The notes beneath the pieces are model-generated. The model ran no database searches. It saw nothing but the letters and a program-made list of their open reading frames with translations, and was not told the origin of the DNA. Shown piece by piece: positions 36,900-52,341 of a DNA stretch of 64,000 nucleotides. Position 1 is the first letter of the stretch. Every line of letters begins with the position of its first letter. The position numbers were made by a program, and so were the translations under genes. Origin of the DNA: Siphonodentalium dalli (lineage: Eukaryota > Mollusca > Scaphopoda > Gadilida > Siphonodentaliidae); contig CP136061.1 of NCBI GenBank assembly GCA_032622095.1, positions 249,559,582-249,623,581 of the forward strand, written 5' to 3'.

Positions 36900-39324
36900 T
36901 AGGGTAGGGGGTTTAAAATAGGGGTAGGCACGGAAACACAAACCACAAGTATTATTTGCTTTGGCCTAACAAAAGTTTTGACATGGGAAAATCTCTTTAT
37001 TGGAGAGTAATAAAATAATGATAAGTATAACAAAGTCAATCTATTTTTTTCATGTATTTGTTGATGATGGGCTGTGTTACATACTTTTCTATGTTATTTT
37101 GGCACGAACCCACTTCAAAGGTCTTGAGCAACTTTAAAGATCTATGCTCCCGATTTGACCACTAAATTACTAAACAATTCCTAAGCCCATTTTCAGCTTA
37201 CCAGGTGACGATAAGGAAAATATTGGCAATCACCATCATCCGTATGACACAGGTATCGCGGAAATCCACCAAATAACCCATAAAGTAATTACATCGAAAA
37301 TGATCACAAAAGCTCATATTGAGAACGCTCTTTATTATCTACCACTTTTTTAGTTATGGAAGCATCAGCGCTCTTTATAAAAGATGATCATTGGAACTTT
37401 TGCCAGGCTGACAATCATTCAAAACTAGTTAAAAACTTCCGCTTTTTGAGTCGATATCTAGATAATAAAACCTCATATTAATGGACTCGTGGGTCCGATC
37501 TAATATCTAGATAATAAAACCTCTTATCTACATTTTCATGTGGAATTCCCTGATAAAAATTGGCGATAAAAAACATCTGTATCATGATTGCATTTGCGGT
37601 ACAAGGCGCGCATGACCTCATTGGCCTGGTTCCAAAATAATGAAAGTCTACCCCGAATGGTACATAAACGTTTGATATATACAATGTGTTTGTAACGATT
37701 CATGTATCGCGACTCGGTAGTTTTCGTGGCCACAAAGCGACTTGGAGCTATATGGCCACTAAAACTAGCTTCATCACGATACATGAATCGATACAAACAC
37801 ATTGTGTATATAACGTCAGGGCATGCATCTTATATTTTCTTTCCTATTATAATTCTCATTACATTGGGTATATGATTAAGAAAACACATTATTTTCGTTC
37901 AATAAAAATGTAATTTTATTTTGGTATAAAAGTTAAAACGCACAAACATTCACACATAAAGGCTGGACAGACTGGTGACTGGAACCACCACCACCCTGCA
38001 AACAGTGAAATGCATTCAGAAGCACAATAATAGTCCACATGAGTACCACGAGAATCTTTGGCAAAAAGTTAATTTATCCCTATGATGACTACATGGAGAG
38101 TAATCAATTAATTGAACTGGTGACATGAAATAATTCATGAGAGGCAGGTGCGTTGTACAAACGTGAGAGCGCTACAAAATAGTCAATTCAAATCAATTAG
38201 TTTATTCTCTTAAAACTCATATTCTACAATTTCATGAGTATTGAGACCCTGCCTCGAATGAATTATTTCATGTCACCAGTTCAATCAGGTGATTTTATTC
38301 TGCTTATTATATTCCACTATAAACATCAGATTTACCAGAAATACGAATAATACCGCCATTATATACCCATGATGCATCAATTTCTAAAGCGCGTATGTAT
38401 ATACATAACGGGCTAGTTAAAATGACATAATTCACTAGTGAAAAATGAACAAGTTCAAAATATTTCACTTGAGTCATGTGGACTATGTTGCCTTTGAACA
38501 TAGGGATTTTCATTCATATTCCCTACAAAAATGGGGGTGACTAGAGAGTGTTGATTTAACATAGACATAAAATAATTGGCCAATGATAAGGTCTAAAATC
38601 TAAAACGATTGACCTGTATACAGCAGAAATGGTTTCTCTGGTATAGGGGTGGAAAAAATTTCATACTTTGGGAGTACAAAATTGTTGTTCTTAAGCTTAT
38701 ATAGTAAGCACTTACGCATCTCCACCAGAGTTATCTATCTTACCAATATTCACCGCTGCCACAGCAGTGATTAAAATGCTGTCTGCTTTTAAATTTTAAT
38801 CTAATAATATCACCGAAACATGCAACTCGTATCATATCAAATAATTTAATACACTTTTAATGTGGTGCATTAGTTGACTCTGTGAATATAGGCATTTAGA
38901 TGTCAATGTAATATGAGATAAAATACCGCGGAAGACAAAAAGTCCCACGCAAATCTGGAAATTATTTTTGAAACTCATATTTTATGGACCAGTTTGAACA
39001 CAATTTTTGTATTCTGTCAACAGTCTGTTTGCAGCTGTCAAAATCCTTGTTGTACGTGCATTTCTCTGAATTTACAAGAATCTGGTAAAAATGGGTGCTG
39101 TGATAGGGGTGAATATTGCAAAGTTAGACAACTCTTGTAGATTGAGGGGCCATGAGAGTGATAACTAGTTCGTTCTAATTTGCGTACATCATTATCAGTA
39201 ATGGAACTAATTTAAATAAAAATTATCTTTCTAAATTAAGTTCCAATCTTAAAATTATATATTTGGCCGTCGATCGTGTTTAGTTCACAGTTTAAGAGCA
39301 AACATGGACAACAAATATAATCTG

Positions 39325-39738
39325 CAAGTCTGGATATAGTGTGTCTGACATTTGCAGAATGAGGTCCGCAGAGGGTGAATTTAGTGATGCTATTCCGCAC
39401 AGCAGGCTAGTTTCACCAAATTAACCCTCTGTGGACCTCATTCTGCTCAGGCCTCATCTTCTGGGATGTATCTAGTCTCAAATTAACATTGTTTTTTAGT
39501 TACTTTTCCCTTTTGTTCAGTTTCTATGAACCCTAATTTGCAGAAGATAAAATGCAAAATCAAGGTGACTAATGGGTTAACATCACCAACTTCCAACTGG
39601 GGAACTTCAATCTGATCGTAGGTCTCCCACAGCAGTTTAGGCCTAAGCAGAATGAGGATCAAAGATAGTGAATTTGGTGATGCTAGCCTTCTGTGGACCA
39701 CAATATACAAATGTCAGGCACGCTATATCCAACTCTTG
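39325..39738. mobile_element. Family C foldback element, copy B
   Basis: Same as 14792-15205, offset 24533, no difference seen. Confidence 0.85.
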
Positions 39739-42729
39739 AACTTGAACATAATGGGGGGGGGGGTGTGTGAAAGTGAAGTCAAGGAGGTGGAGTTATAAAA
39801 TATAAAGGCCAACTGCGTTTAACCAACATATTCCATATTATATACCATTTGGAAGAGGAACAATATATATATTTTCCACCAGAATACTGAACAGCTGTGG
39901 CCAAGGAGTGTCCACCAAGTGACAGAGATTCTCAGATTCATTGTAAGACTTCCCCCATTGTCAACCCAGAATGCATCATAATTCAAACTAAGAGATATAG
40001 TTATTCCCCTTCCATTGAGAATAATAGTACAGTCCGGATCATGTTCCCAGTAACATGTTCCCAGTTTATTCGACCACATCAGTTGATAATACAATGTTTT
40101 GGAACTTCCTCTTTCAAATGGTATATAACATGGTATATGTTGTATATAATGTGATTAAATTAAATGAGCCTCTAATGTGTACAACCCCCCTACCAAACAG
40201 ACGGTCTAGCTACATCTCTGTGTGAGAAGAAGAGGGCTCTCCAATGGTCTGTTGCAAATAACTGAATTGGCAGTTTCTTATAGAGAAAAATTGAAGGATA
40301 AGTTAACAAACTTAACTCTATAATGTTAACAACCTCATCGGTAATGAAGGTGACAGTCATTTGATAACACGAAAGAAAATAAAAAAGGGACATAGAGATA
40401 TATCACTAGGTTAGTATCTCTGAATCAACAAACATTTCAAACAGAAGTAGGGTTTTCTTAGAAAAATATGATATCACAACGATACATTAAACTTTGAAAG
40501 TTTCCAACAAATTTCATTTATACAATGTATTTTACAGAATAAGAAAACAACCTCTTTTCCAATTCATACCCTCGCAATGTTCAATTGAAGTCTATAAATT
40601 AATGTGGTTGATTGATAGATACATAGCATTAGGGTTCAGAAGGCTTTTACCACAACCTTCAATCAATGACTCTATAAGGCTAATTATCAATAAAACAACT
40701 TGAATGATAAGGTAAATATTGAGGAATTAACCCAAATATTTTAAAACCTTTTACTTTTTAGGCAATCCTTGCACAGCATTGCATCTTGGGATAATTTTCC
40801 AGCAGAGATGGATCATAAAAGCTGTTACTGGGTTTGTTCATGTTGTATATCATTAAAATAAAATGACTTTCTGGCCAATTGTAGCCGTTGTTTTATAAAT
40901 AAGTGCCCGCAATACATAATATGGTGTAGTAAAGACTGCAATCAGTTGAAGAAATATACATGTATATCAGTTAGACTAAATCAAAGTCATTCTTAGATTT
41001 AAATAATGGACAGTTGGGAAAACATAGGGTAGCCATATTCTCATAATAAAAAATAAAACAAAAGTCGAAATTTGTTACAAAGTAAAGAGGACTTGACCAA
41101 AAAAAAAAACTCAATAAAAATTCACATTGCACGCAATATGAGGCGGCAAATACATTGTTAGACAGGCAGGCATACAGTAATACTCTCAGTGAAATAAATA
41201 CATATAAATATATCACATCCGCAGAAATAATACCATTATAATTTTCAAATAAATTAGGGAAATATGACTAGTTTCGATAATATGTGGCAATACTTGTAAA
41301 ATATAGGCATTTGTCAAAACATGAGATTCTTGATTTGTGTAAACGATTCACAAAATGACATACAAATGTTGAACAAAAAAGATATATTCAGAATTCGAAA
41401 CCTCTACGTACAACAGCAACATAATGTTTCCACAAGGTTCCTACAGGTCAGATCTTATGAAATTTTGCAAAATTTTTCAAGTTTATTAAATTGCCGCTAC
41501 TCAACAATTGCAAGTATTTTTAAACGTGAAAAATGCGTTCAGTGAGAAGTGCATATTCTGCAGAACATTTAAGGCCTCCCACAACATCTCGAGCACATTT
41601 CAGGCCTTGAATGAATATTTGCGAGATTCAATTCTATTCCAGGTTTTCGTGACCCCAACCGAATCATGGTTGATAAAATCTATTTTGCCACACTTAAAAA
41701 AAATTAGAAACTACATGTGACATATTAACTAGGTTATAAATACTAAAATTTATTTTATTATTGAAAAATCAATGTCATAATTATGTCTCTAAAAATATTA
41801 GAAACTACATGTGTCATATTAGCCAAGTTCAGCCACACGTATCTGTAACTTGTAACCTGTATAGTCATTGCCAACGACAGTCACCTGACTCGCGTGACCA
41901 TTCCGCATACACGTACAATGTAAAACCTTTAGAAATTTTGTGTCAAATGTGTAGCATTACTAAACAAAAAGGAATAATTCAATTTATTACCAAGTGAGCC
42001 ATCAATCAAGCATGTCGGCAGGGGTCGCATTGTGGACAGCTTGTCTCTACCATCGGATAATTGATTAAAGGTGCTCCACAAGTAAAGCCGATATCTCCAA
42101 ACATGTAGCATTGGCGCCATAAATTCACATTGCTTGTCCCGCCAAGTGTATATTGATAGAAATACCATAGTAACACACGTTACAGGTACACGTGTGGCTG
42201 AACCTGGCTATTAACTAGGATATAAATACTTCAAATTTATTATATTATTGAAAATCAATGCCATAATTATTAGTGTTTCTTTAAATCATTTAAAAAATAT
42301 GAAATAAATGAAACAAGGAAGAAAATCTCTTACAGGTTTTATTTTATACTCAAAATCCAAATAAAAAGCGAAATAGTTTTCACCAAATAGACAGGACACA
42401 ACGCACATCTTAATCGAGAATCTTTTATCGAATGAGTGGTGGACGGCGTAAGGATATATTTCATGAAAGCGGAGCTTGGGTGAAATGTGACAAGGCGCCC
42501 TCCACGATTAGTTAGATAAAACATTCTAGATGATGATTCGGGTTGTGTTCTCTATTTATTCCACACCCTTGAATCGGATAAGTTTAATGCATGATACTAT
42601 AACTACCATTATCGTGATTTAAGTCTGATGATAAGTTTAATGCATGACTGTGACTACCGTTGATACTATAATAACTACATTTATTGTAGTTTTAAGTCTG
42701 AGGAAAAACGGTAATATGTGTTCCGTCAC

Positions 42730-42924
42730 CTGAAGCAGATAACTGCCGTTATGTACGTCATCGTTCTTGGCAACAACATCATTTCGAAACAGTTCCGACT
42801 TGTATTCCACTTGTGGTATACAACAATATGTATTCAATGGCTGGGATTCCGTTGAATACATGTGCCTCACGTCAATGGGTGTGGAAGAAAACATGGTCTG
42901 AAACCCTGACAGGTCTGAATACAT
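42730..42924 (-). CDS. Candidate 65-codon exon, copy B
   Basis: Same as 18197-18391, offset 24533, with identical translation. Not independent if the duplication is an artefact. Confidence 0.25.
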
Positions 42925-45510
42925 CGTCGACACAAACAATTACACTTAAATGGATGCAATAAATGAAGAATATATATGCTGTGGGTTTGTATCGAGGATC
43001 CTACTATCTAATGACTGGGAACTGACAAAAATGATGTTATGAAAGAGGGTAACCAGGAGAAAATGTAACAAGAGCGTCGCTAGGGCGTGGCAATGTATTC
43101 ATGCGATAATAACGCTTTATAATTTCTAAATTATGCCGGGAAAATATAATAATTTCTAATAAAATCTAAATGAATCGCGAAACGTTCAAATTTAAAACTG
43201 AAATGTAGCAGTCATGACAATTTGGTTGTTTCGCTTGAAACTTATTAATGAAAGTTTGAACTTTAGCAGTAGCATTGAGATCGGTAGTGTAAAGGCACCA
43301 GCTTACGAATATCGGCATATACTTTATTGTAACAAACTGCTAATTGCTTAATCAAGTTATAGACTTCACCAACTAAATATTGAAATGTTATATTTTAGTG
43401 CATTTTGGGGTGTATCGTTATAATTCTGCTGTGGTTAAGGAGCCGATTATTTAGGGCATTACTGTATCATAGAATCTCGCATCCTCTGAGGTGGTACATA
43501 CATGTACACCCCTGATTAAGAGGTCCTGATAATTTGCTATGAATGCAGAAAAGAGATCGTCACTATCCCATAGGGAGCCTCGCATATATAAGAGAATAAA
43601 TCGGCCTAATAATATTATCTTGACCTTGCAATCCAGTGTATTTTCTTAAATATACGAGGCTCCCTATGGGAGACTCACATACATGTATATAAGTAAATGC
43701 ACTGACAAAGGTTATTTAATGCTGCACCAGCGAAGCTCCTGTCATTAAAGGGTTAACTGGTATTTATGATTCAGGGTGGGGGGACACCCTTTATATACTA
43801 TCTTGGTAGAACGATGAGATGAATGGTAAATCAAAGTAATACTGTGTGACTCCCTGGGGCCAGGTTGGTTATCTTTTTTCTGTGATCAGGGCCGTGAACC
43901 ACAACATAATTTGCTCAAATCACTCCTGGCCAGATAAACATCCGTTTTATTATCTATTTTTTCCGTTGATACCACAAGCTTTTAGAGTAATGAGCTTTCC
44001 CAAAAGCTCATGTCGGATACTGCAGGAAACGGATATAGAACATATTTAAGGAGATTTTAGTGTTCAAATTTCACAACCTTGAAAAAATGGTGAACAAAGT
44101 CACTGGAACACTTGTATCTTGTCAATTCATATTTATATGGGGACGAGATTTATAGTGAGCTAGCAAGAACTAACACACAGCTCATAAGCTATCTGTTTTG
44201 GGTTGAGTTATTTATATAGGTGAAAAAAAGGATGACTTCCCACTTCGATGTGAGACATATTGCCACGATTTTCGAGCAAATTATGACGTTGGATGCAGGT
44301 CCTGGTGATGGTACCTGTACCGGTAAATCAACTAAAAACTGATATGTATGTGTGTATAAATAATGAACAAATATATGATGACGATTAGGGTGATTGCATG
44401 ACAGTTTAACATTGTGATGATTAGGGTGAACAATAGCAAAATGAAAGGCAATGATGCAACAAGAAATCTCATGGTTTAACAATCTACTATTAATAAAGTT
44501 AAATTGATTCTCAATTTGACATGAGACACCTCTTCAAATTAACGGTACACCCAATGAACCTCGTTATAGTACATACCATCATAATAAGGTAACATTTACT
44601 CTAGATCAGCATTCAATCAGCGAATTTAAACAGACATGACTCGTTCCAACCCCATAATTATGTATACATAATGGCAACAAGCCATATTTCCAACTGAATC
44701 CTGAAAAATTACCCACAATTCTGCTGTGGTTAAGGAGTCGATTATTTAGGGCATTATTGTAGTCGATCTAAAAATAGAAACTACCTTCTATTCAATCTTC
44801 TCAAAAACTTTACTGAACAGCAAACAATTACCAGTATACCATGGAAAGTATGGGAGACCACAATTTTTTTGCCCCGAAAAAAACGGAAAATTTACTTTGT
44901 ATGGCCTATTAAATTAGTCATGAGGTGAGGGCAGAATCAGAAATCACACATCATGAGATTTCTACACATAATTAGCCAATCAATGTAGGGTGTTGGTCAA
45001 CCAATTAATCTAACCAATCAAAATTGTCCAGTTGATGAATGACATCATGATTTGGAGGTGATGATGGCGACTCATCTCGGGTGCCATGGCGACTCATCTC
45101 GGGTGCCATGCTCCTGCAGCATCTGCATCGCACAAGAAGCGCTAGTTGTCCGACAAACGAATGTAGATGCTGGCTCATCACAAATTGATCTGGCACCTTG
45201 GCACCATATTGCAAAGAAAGGTCTTTGCAGAGTTTTCAGCCATATGTCATCACTGACACGTCACTTCTTGGGTCGCTGATTCTTTCCCATCCCTCTATAA
45301 ATATCCTAGAATTTGGCGAAAATAAATATATTTGAGACATATCTTTATAAAAAAAAATCAGAAAAATCATAAGAGCGAGCTTTCACCCATTCTTTACTAT
45401 ATACTCATTGACGAATAGTAGTAACCCGAGGAAATGGTAAGAAATAATCAGTTAAAAAACTGTTAAACTTGTTATCTGAACATTTCCCTCCAACAAATAA
45501 GCACTTTACT

Positions 45511-45930
45511 CAAGCCTGAATTTAGTGTGTCTGCCTTTTGCAGAATGAGGTCCAGAGAGAGTGAATTTAGTGACGCCATCCCACAAAGCGGGCTAGCATC
45601 ACCAAATTCACCCTCTCGGGACCTCATTCTGCTTGGTCCTCATCTTATGGGAAGTATCTATGGTTAAAATGAACATTGAATTTAGTTACTTTTTCCCCTT
45701 CTATATCCCATAAATTTGCATAATCAAGGTGACTAATGGGTGAACATCACCAATTTCAACTGGGGAACTTCAATCTGATCCTAGGTCTCCCATAGCAGTT
45801 GAGGCCTAAGCAGAATGAGGTCCCCAGAAGTTGAATTTGGTGATGCTAGCCCACTGTGTGGGATAGCGTCACTAAATTTACCCTCTGGGGACCTCTTTTT
45901 CCAAATGTCAGACATACTAAATTGGGCTTG
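45511..45930. mobile_element. Family C foldback element, copy B
   Basis: Same as 20978-21397, offset 24533. Confidence 0.85.
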
Positions 45931-47214
45931 CTTTTACTCGTCAATGAGTATTTAGTATAGAAAGTGATAATCATTCACATGACATGTGTGGCTAACATAC
46001 CACATGTGTTGTATCGACAAAAATTACCTTCATCATCATTCTTCATATGGCAAGTTATATGAAAGTGTCAATGACACTATAGCTCAACTTGGATGGGGGA
46101 TAATTTCATGTTTTACAATCAATAGAGGTTATCAGGAATGCGGAAAGTTTAAATATCTAAGCAATACTAGATGTCAACATGAAGATATATATATATATAT
46201 ATATAAAGTAAAATCCAAGATGGCTGCTGGTGGTTATGTTTTCAAATTCTTAAAAATATGATGACTCACATCTAGAGGTCACCCAAAGATCCATTTGAAG
46301 TTTGGTGATGATCGGATGATGGTCTGTAGGGTGTGCCAAAGGATTTAGTCATGCAAAGAGTAAAATCAAAGATGGCTGCAGGTGGCTATGTTTTTAATAG
46401 AAAAATTTCCAAATAGCTCCCATTTAGATGTGATCCTAAACATGCCTGTAAATTATCAACACAATTCTCCTATAAATGAGGGCTGTAGGGTGTGTCGATG
46501 GATTCAAATTTTAAATCCAAGATGGCTGCTGGCGGCCATGTTTTTCAACAAATTTCCATCAAAAAAGGAGGCTCCCATCTAGAGGTCACCTCAAAGATCC
46601 ATATTGAGTTTGGTGACGATCGGATGAGAGCTGTAACCTGTAGGATGTGCTCACGGAAATTGTTGACGCACGCACGGACGCCAACCCATGGCAATAGCTC
46701 AAACATGACTTTGTCAAGTTCAGCTAATAATGGAAAGTCAAGAAGTTATTCATTATACTAGAAATATGTTTAGAATTTTAACCAATATTTTCAAATGTTT
46801 AAAAACAATGCCCCTGAGATTAATTTTAAACCAGTAAACACTGATAAATTAGTTTTGATCACTGAATATGACATCCATGGTGGATTCAAATACTGCGCCG
46901 CATGCAATGTCAGCAACACACACCATCTGAATGTGAACATTCAAGTTATAAAACTCCCTGTTCAACATAGCACATGCAATCCTTCATACCTGGCTAAACA
47001 CAAAATATATGCAGATTCTTATCAAATAGAAGGCTGATACATTCATGTCCCCAACTCCAAGCTGTTCTACCAGTGGTTATAACATTAAAACAGTGGGTGG
47101 ATAAAAAATATCCAATGTGAAGTGAAGTTGATTAATGCTAGTCGAGAATGAAATATGTCGTCTTTCAAAAGAAATTTGACTATGTGTAAATTAACCCATG
47201 TTAGACCCCTTTAA

Positions 47215-47598
47215 CCCTTTACCCAACAAACCGGCCACAACCGGCCAAATAAAGCTTCAACAGCCTAAAATATCTTCGGTCTGTCTCAATAAAACCATAC
47301 ACATATGGATATCATTGGAACCGGCTCATTGACCACATTGTGATAGTTACAGTTATACCCTGTGCCAATGCATTCTCTTATATATGCGAGTCGACCATAG
47401 GTCGCCTCGCATATATAAGAGAATGCATTGGCCTAAAAAAAATCGTTTTTTAACACTTTTTACCATTTTTTCTTACATTCTTTAACAATTTTAAATGTGT
47501 TAAGCCAATGCATTCTCTTATATATGCGAGGCGACCTATGGTCGACTCGCATATATAAGAGAATGCATTGGCACAGGGCCCTCCTGTTGGGTAAAGGG
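47215..47598 (+). mobile_element. TTAA-I MITE, copy B
   Basis: Same as 22682-23065, offset 24533; TTAA at 47211-47214. Confidence 0.9.
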
Positions 47599-47719
47599 TT
47601 AAATTCATGTAAGTTTTCAATATGAGCGGAGCATTATGTTTCATGAGAGTTTTAGATTTTGATATGGTATGCAAGTCTGGATATAGTGTGTCTGTTATTT
47701 GCTAAAATTTGTTATTTAA

Positions 47720-48112
47720 CCCTTTACCCAACAGAAGGGCCCTGTGCCAATGCATTCTCTTATATATGCGAGTCGACCATAGGGAGCCTCGCATATATAA
47801 GAGAATGCATTGGCTTAACACATTAAAAATTATAAAATTGTTAAAGAATGTAAGAAAAAATGGCAAAAAGTGTTAAAAAAAGGATTTTTTTTAGGCCAAT
47901 GCATTCTCTTATATATGCGAGGCGACCTATGGTCGACTCGCATATATAAGAGAATGCATTGGCACAGGGCATAACTGTAACTATCACAATGTGGTCAAGG
48001 AGCCGGTTCCAATGATATCCATATTTGTATGGTTCTATTGAGACAGACCGAAGATATTTTAGGCTGTTGAAGCTTTATTTGGCCGGTTTTGGCCGTTTTG
48101 TTGGGTAAAGGG
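47720..48112 (-). mobile_element. TTAA-I MITE, inverted, copy B
   Basis: Same as 23187-23579, offset 24533. Confidence 0.9.
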
Positions 48113-48201
48113 TTAAGGTGCTTTGAGTTCACATTATTACTTTATACATTGAGCGATGTGGAATCTATTTAATGCTATGATTTTAGAGTCTCTATAATAG
48201 A

Positions 48202-48857
48202 CAAGCCTACAAATAGTGTGTCTGACATTTGCAGAATGAGGTCCCCCAAGGGTGAATTTAGTGACCCTATTCCGCACAGTGTGCTAGCATCACCAAAATC
48301 ACCCTCTGGGGATCTCATTCTGCTTAGGCCTCATATTCTTGGAAGTATATTTATTATCAAACTAACATTGACTATGGTTACTTTTTCCCTTCTGTTCCCA
48401 TAATTTTCAGAAGATAAAATGCATAATCGAGGTGACTAACTTCAACTGGGAAACTTCAATCTGATCCTAAGTCTCATATAGCAGTTGAGGCCTGAGCAGA
48501 ATGAGGTACCCAGAGGGTGAATTTAGTGATGTTATCTCGCACAGCAGGCTAGCATCCCAAATTCACCCTCTGGGGATCTCATCTTCTGGGAAGTATATTT
48601 ATTATCCAAGGAACAATTTGATTTTAGTTACTTTTTCCCTTCTGTTCCCATAATTTGCAGAAGATAAAATGCATAATCGAGGTGACTGACTTCAACTGGG
48701 GAACTTCAATCTGATCCTAGGTCGCACATAGCAGTTGAGGCCTAAGCAGAATGAGGTCCCAATACAGTGAATTTAGTTATGTTAGCCCGCTGTGCAGGAT
48801 CGCGTCACTAAATTCACCCTCTGGGGACCTCATTCAGACACACTATTTGAAGACTTG
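48202..48857. mobile_element. Family C long form, copy B
   Basis: Same as 23669-24324, offset 24533. Confidence 0.85.
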
Positions 48858-48873
48858 ATTTTTATATGATATA

Positions 48874-49086
48874 CAGTAATGCTCTAATTAATCGACCTCT
48901 TAACCAAAGCAGAATTATGGGTAACTTTTCAGGATTTAGTCGGAAATATGGCTTGTTGCCATTCATCGGAAAGCTCTCCCCGAGAGCTTTCCGATGAATG
49001 GCAACAAGCCATATTTCCGACTAAATCCTGAAAAGTTACCCATAATTCTGCTTTGGTTAAGAGGTCGATTAATTAGAGCATTACTG
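48874..49086. mobile_element. Pogo-like palindromic MITE, copy B
   Basis: Same as 24341-24553, offset 24533. Confidence 0.85.
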
Positions 49087-51572
49087 TAGCCTCATCAAAA
49101 CTTCAGTGCTGGTTTTCGTTGGCCAACAATTTGTGAGAGATTTCATCAGCCTTGCTGTAACTCACAGCAAACCATTCCCAAAATGCATCAGCCCTCCAGT
49201 AACTCACAGCAAACCATTCCCAAGCGATAAACAATATGAATACATATAACAACAAATGAGTAATTCAACCCCTCAGCTCTGTGCTAACTCATCTAAACCT
49301 CATTATAAGAGTTGGACTTTACTAACTGACACCCAGAGCATTACGGGCACCAGACGTTTTAAGGGGTGTGGGGGGGGGCTGAGACTTTTTAAGGGGTGGG
49401 GGGGGGGGGGGGGCTGAGACTTTTTGACCATTGTTTTACATGATATATTCATGGTTGTGACACAGTTGTTGTATAATATACCTTGTATATCAGTGTATAG
49501 ACACATAATTATAACAAAATAGATTCAAATTAACCTTTAAAATTTTCCCCTGAAATAACATTCAATTTGCCAAACAAATAGTAACTTAGTGGCGTTAATT
49601 TGTATTATGTATCTTTAATTGAAAACTGAAAACTATTGAAACAATTTAAAAACAATTTCACTCTGAAATTTTGACCAAAGTTGCTTGTGCTGAGACACAC
49701 CCCCTTGTTACTACGTCCCTGAGTCGGTGAGACACACCCCCTTGTTACTACGTCCCTGAGTCGGTGAGACACACCCCCTTGTTACTACGTCCCTGAGTCA
49801 GTGAGACACACCCCCTTGTTACTACGTCCCTGAGTCTATGTTGCACAGAGCTATGAAGATTGACATGAATTATATTAATGTTATAAACACATTGAGTTAT
49901 ATTCACACACACATTCAGCCCAATAGCATAAGCAGTAAACTTGTAGTTAATTAGTAGAAGCAAAGGATGTTGGAATGTTAAAACTGTGGAAGAAAGTAGG
50001 CGATTTGATTCGAGGTGTTATCCTACGAGAGATGATACAAAATACAAGATCAAAAGCGATTTGAATCGAGGTGTTATCCTACGAGAGATGATACGAAATG
50101 CAAGATCAAAATGTTTAGTGTGAGAAATTATTAACCGATCATTTGGGTTAAAACCTTCGTGAAGAAACTTAAAACAAAAACTGCCTCCATATTCCGTGTA
50201 AAGAAATGTAAAATACAATCATAAAACCTTCAAAGCGACTAAAATCATACCTGGCCACAAAAAAACATTCCGTTCATTACCGTTGCAAATTCACAAATTC
50301 ACAACCAAATTGTTGTTGTTTTTCCATTTCCTGTTCAACAATATGTAATATATAATTCCGCCCCTTAAAATATAACGAGACACACATAACAATCAACACA
50401 ACTTTCAGTGCAAAAATATAAAAAAAAAAATCCATCCAAGTGTAATTGTGGAAAAAACCCTTAGAAATAGCCAAACAGTTAGCTATTCAAAAGTGTAGGG
50501 AGAGCACCATTATATTGTATATAATGCCTTTTTTCATTGAGGTACATGTATGTCCATATCTGCTCTAAACTGGGTGAAAAGTTAACCCTCGCTTTCCTAA
50601 ATACTCAATGATGAGTAGTTCCCTTGGGAAATACATATGATCTCTAATGAGTTGCAAAATTTAATAACCGGTTTAGTGAGGCTAGAATCAAATTTAGTGG
50701 TCGAGGTTAATAAATTTAGTGGTCGAGGTTAATAAATTTAGTGGTCGAGGTTAATAAATTATGTTTAGAAATGCGATGAATTTGAGATCCATTTGATCAC
50801 ATAAAAAAAAAAAATCTTGAAATGGCTAAGGTTTACAAAAATTAATATTGATTTTCTTATCACAACCAAAGAGGAAGTAAAGACAAAATATAGTTCCTTT
50901 ATAAATGTGTCTGTTAATGTTGTTTAACCACCCTTGTCACCCATGTTTATCTATCAATCAACACTAAATAACCCCAAATTGAATAACATAATTATATTCT
51001 AATTAACATAATAAAAAAGTTCCGGCATTGACATTTGACATCAACACGCTAAGATCTTAAGTCACTGTGTGTGTCGATAATACACGTGTGTCTAACTAAA
51101 AAATATTAGGCCCGATTTTTGGGGCTACTTATGTGATAAAATAAGTTTCATATTTCCTAAATATCCCTCTTGATGAATAATAGACCATTCCAACTTATAC
51201 TTTTATAACTGGGTGGGAGAGTCCAATTAGTAAAGAAAGGGTTAATCTGCAGTGAGGAGAAATATGAGGGAGGAGTTATAAATATGAGGGAGGAGTTATA
51301 AATGGTGTGATTAGCGAGAGGGTCAGGGAGAGCGGTCGTCAGAATATCAATCATATCAAACACAAGTTAGACAAACGTTCAACTATCTCAATAAATAGCT
51401 TGTATATACAATCTCTGTTATATACAATATCAACAAGGGTGCGTAATAAAAATATTACAAAACAGGTTATATATATACAATTAATGAGCAAAAACACCAG
51501 GACCAGCTGGTTAAGATATAACCCGTATATGCACTGGCAATCACATCTTCAGGCTATTCTATGCGTTTTTAA

Positions 51573-51769
51573 CCCTTTCAGTGCCAAGTCCGATTTTTGT
51601 ATCAACCCATATTTCCTTGATAATTTTTCAAATTTATTGATTATAATAATGTGATGGAAAGCTCTAAGAGCTCTTTCCATCAATGTATCACATTATTATA
51701 ATCAATAAATTTGAAAAATGATCAAGGAAATATGGGTTGATAAAAAAATCGGACTTGGCACTGAAAGGG
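51573..51769. mobile_element. TTAA-II MITE, copy B
   Basis: TTAA at 51569-51572 and 51770-51773. Differs from copy A by a T/G change (ATTATCAAGG to ATGATCAAGG). It is followed by a poly-G of 21 where copy A has 7. Confidence 0.9.
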
Positions 51770-51958
51770 TTAATGAATGGGGGGGGGGGGGGGGGGGGGA
51801 CAAAATATCATTTTCAAAATCAATAGATTTGTTTCAAAAGAAGTATCTGAAACATTGAAATATATTTAAACATTCATCTGTTTTTCATACAATTTTAAAA
51901 TCAACAAAACTGCGCCTGTCTTCATTTCTATATATAGCAACATTGGGTACTATATTAA

Positions 51959-52341
51959 CCCTTCCATGACTGGAGCTTCCTGAAATTTTGCGAAAAGTCT
52001 GTGCCAATGCAATGAATGCATCCTCTTATATATGCCAGTCTCCCCTAGGGAGCCTCACATATATAAGAGAATACATTGGCCTAACAATATTTACCATGAC
52101 CGTGTAAGCCAGTGCATTCTCTTATTTATGTGAGACCCCCTATAGAAGACTCACATATATAAGAGAATGCACTGACACATGATATTTAATGCTGCACCAG
52201 TGCATCTCTAGTCATGGAAATTGTAAGCCACTGCATTCTCTTATACATGCGAGGCTCCATATGGGAGACTCACATATATAAGAGAATGCACCGGTACATG
52301 ATATTTAATGCTGCACCAGCACAGCCCCCGTCATGAAAGGG
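51959..52341. mobile_element. TTAA-III MITE, copy B (383 bp)
   Basis: As 27398-27771 but with a 9-bp insertion (CCAATGCAATGAATGCATCC) and an A/C change. TTAA at 51955-51958 and 52342-52345. Confidence 0.85.
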
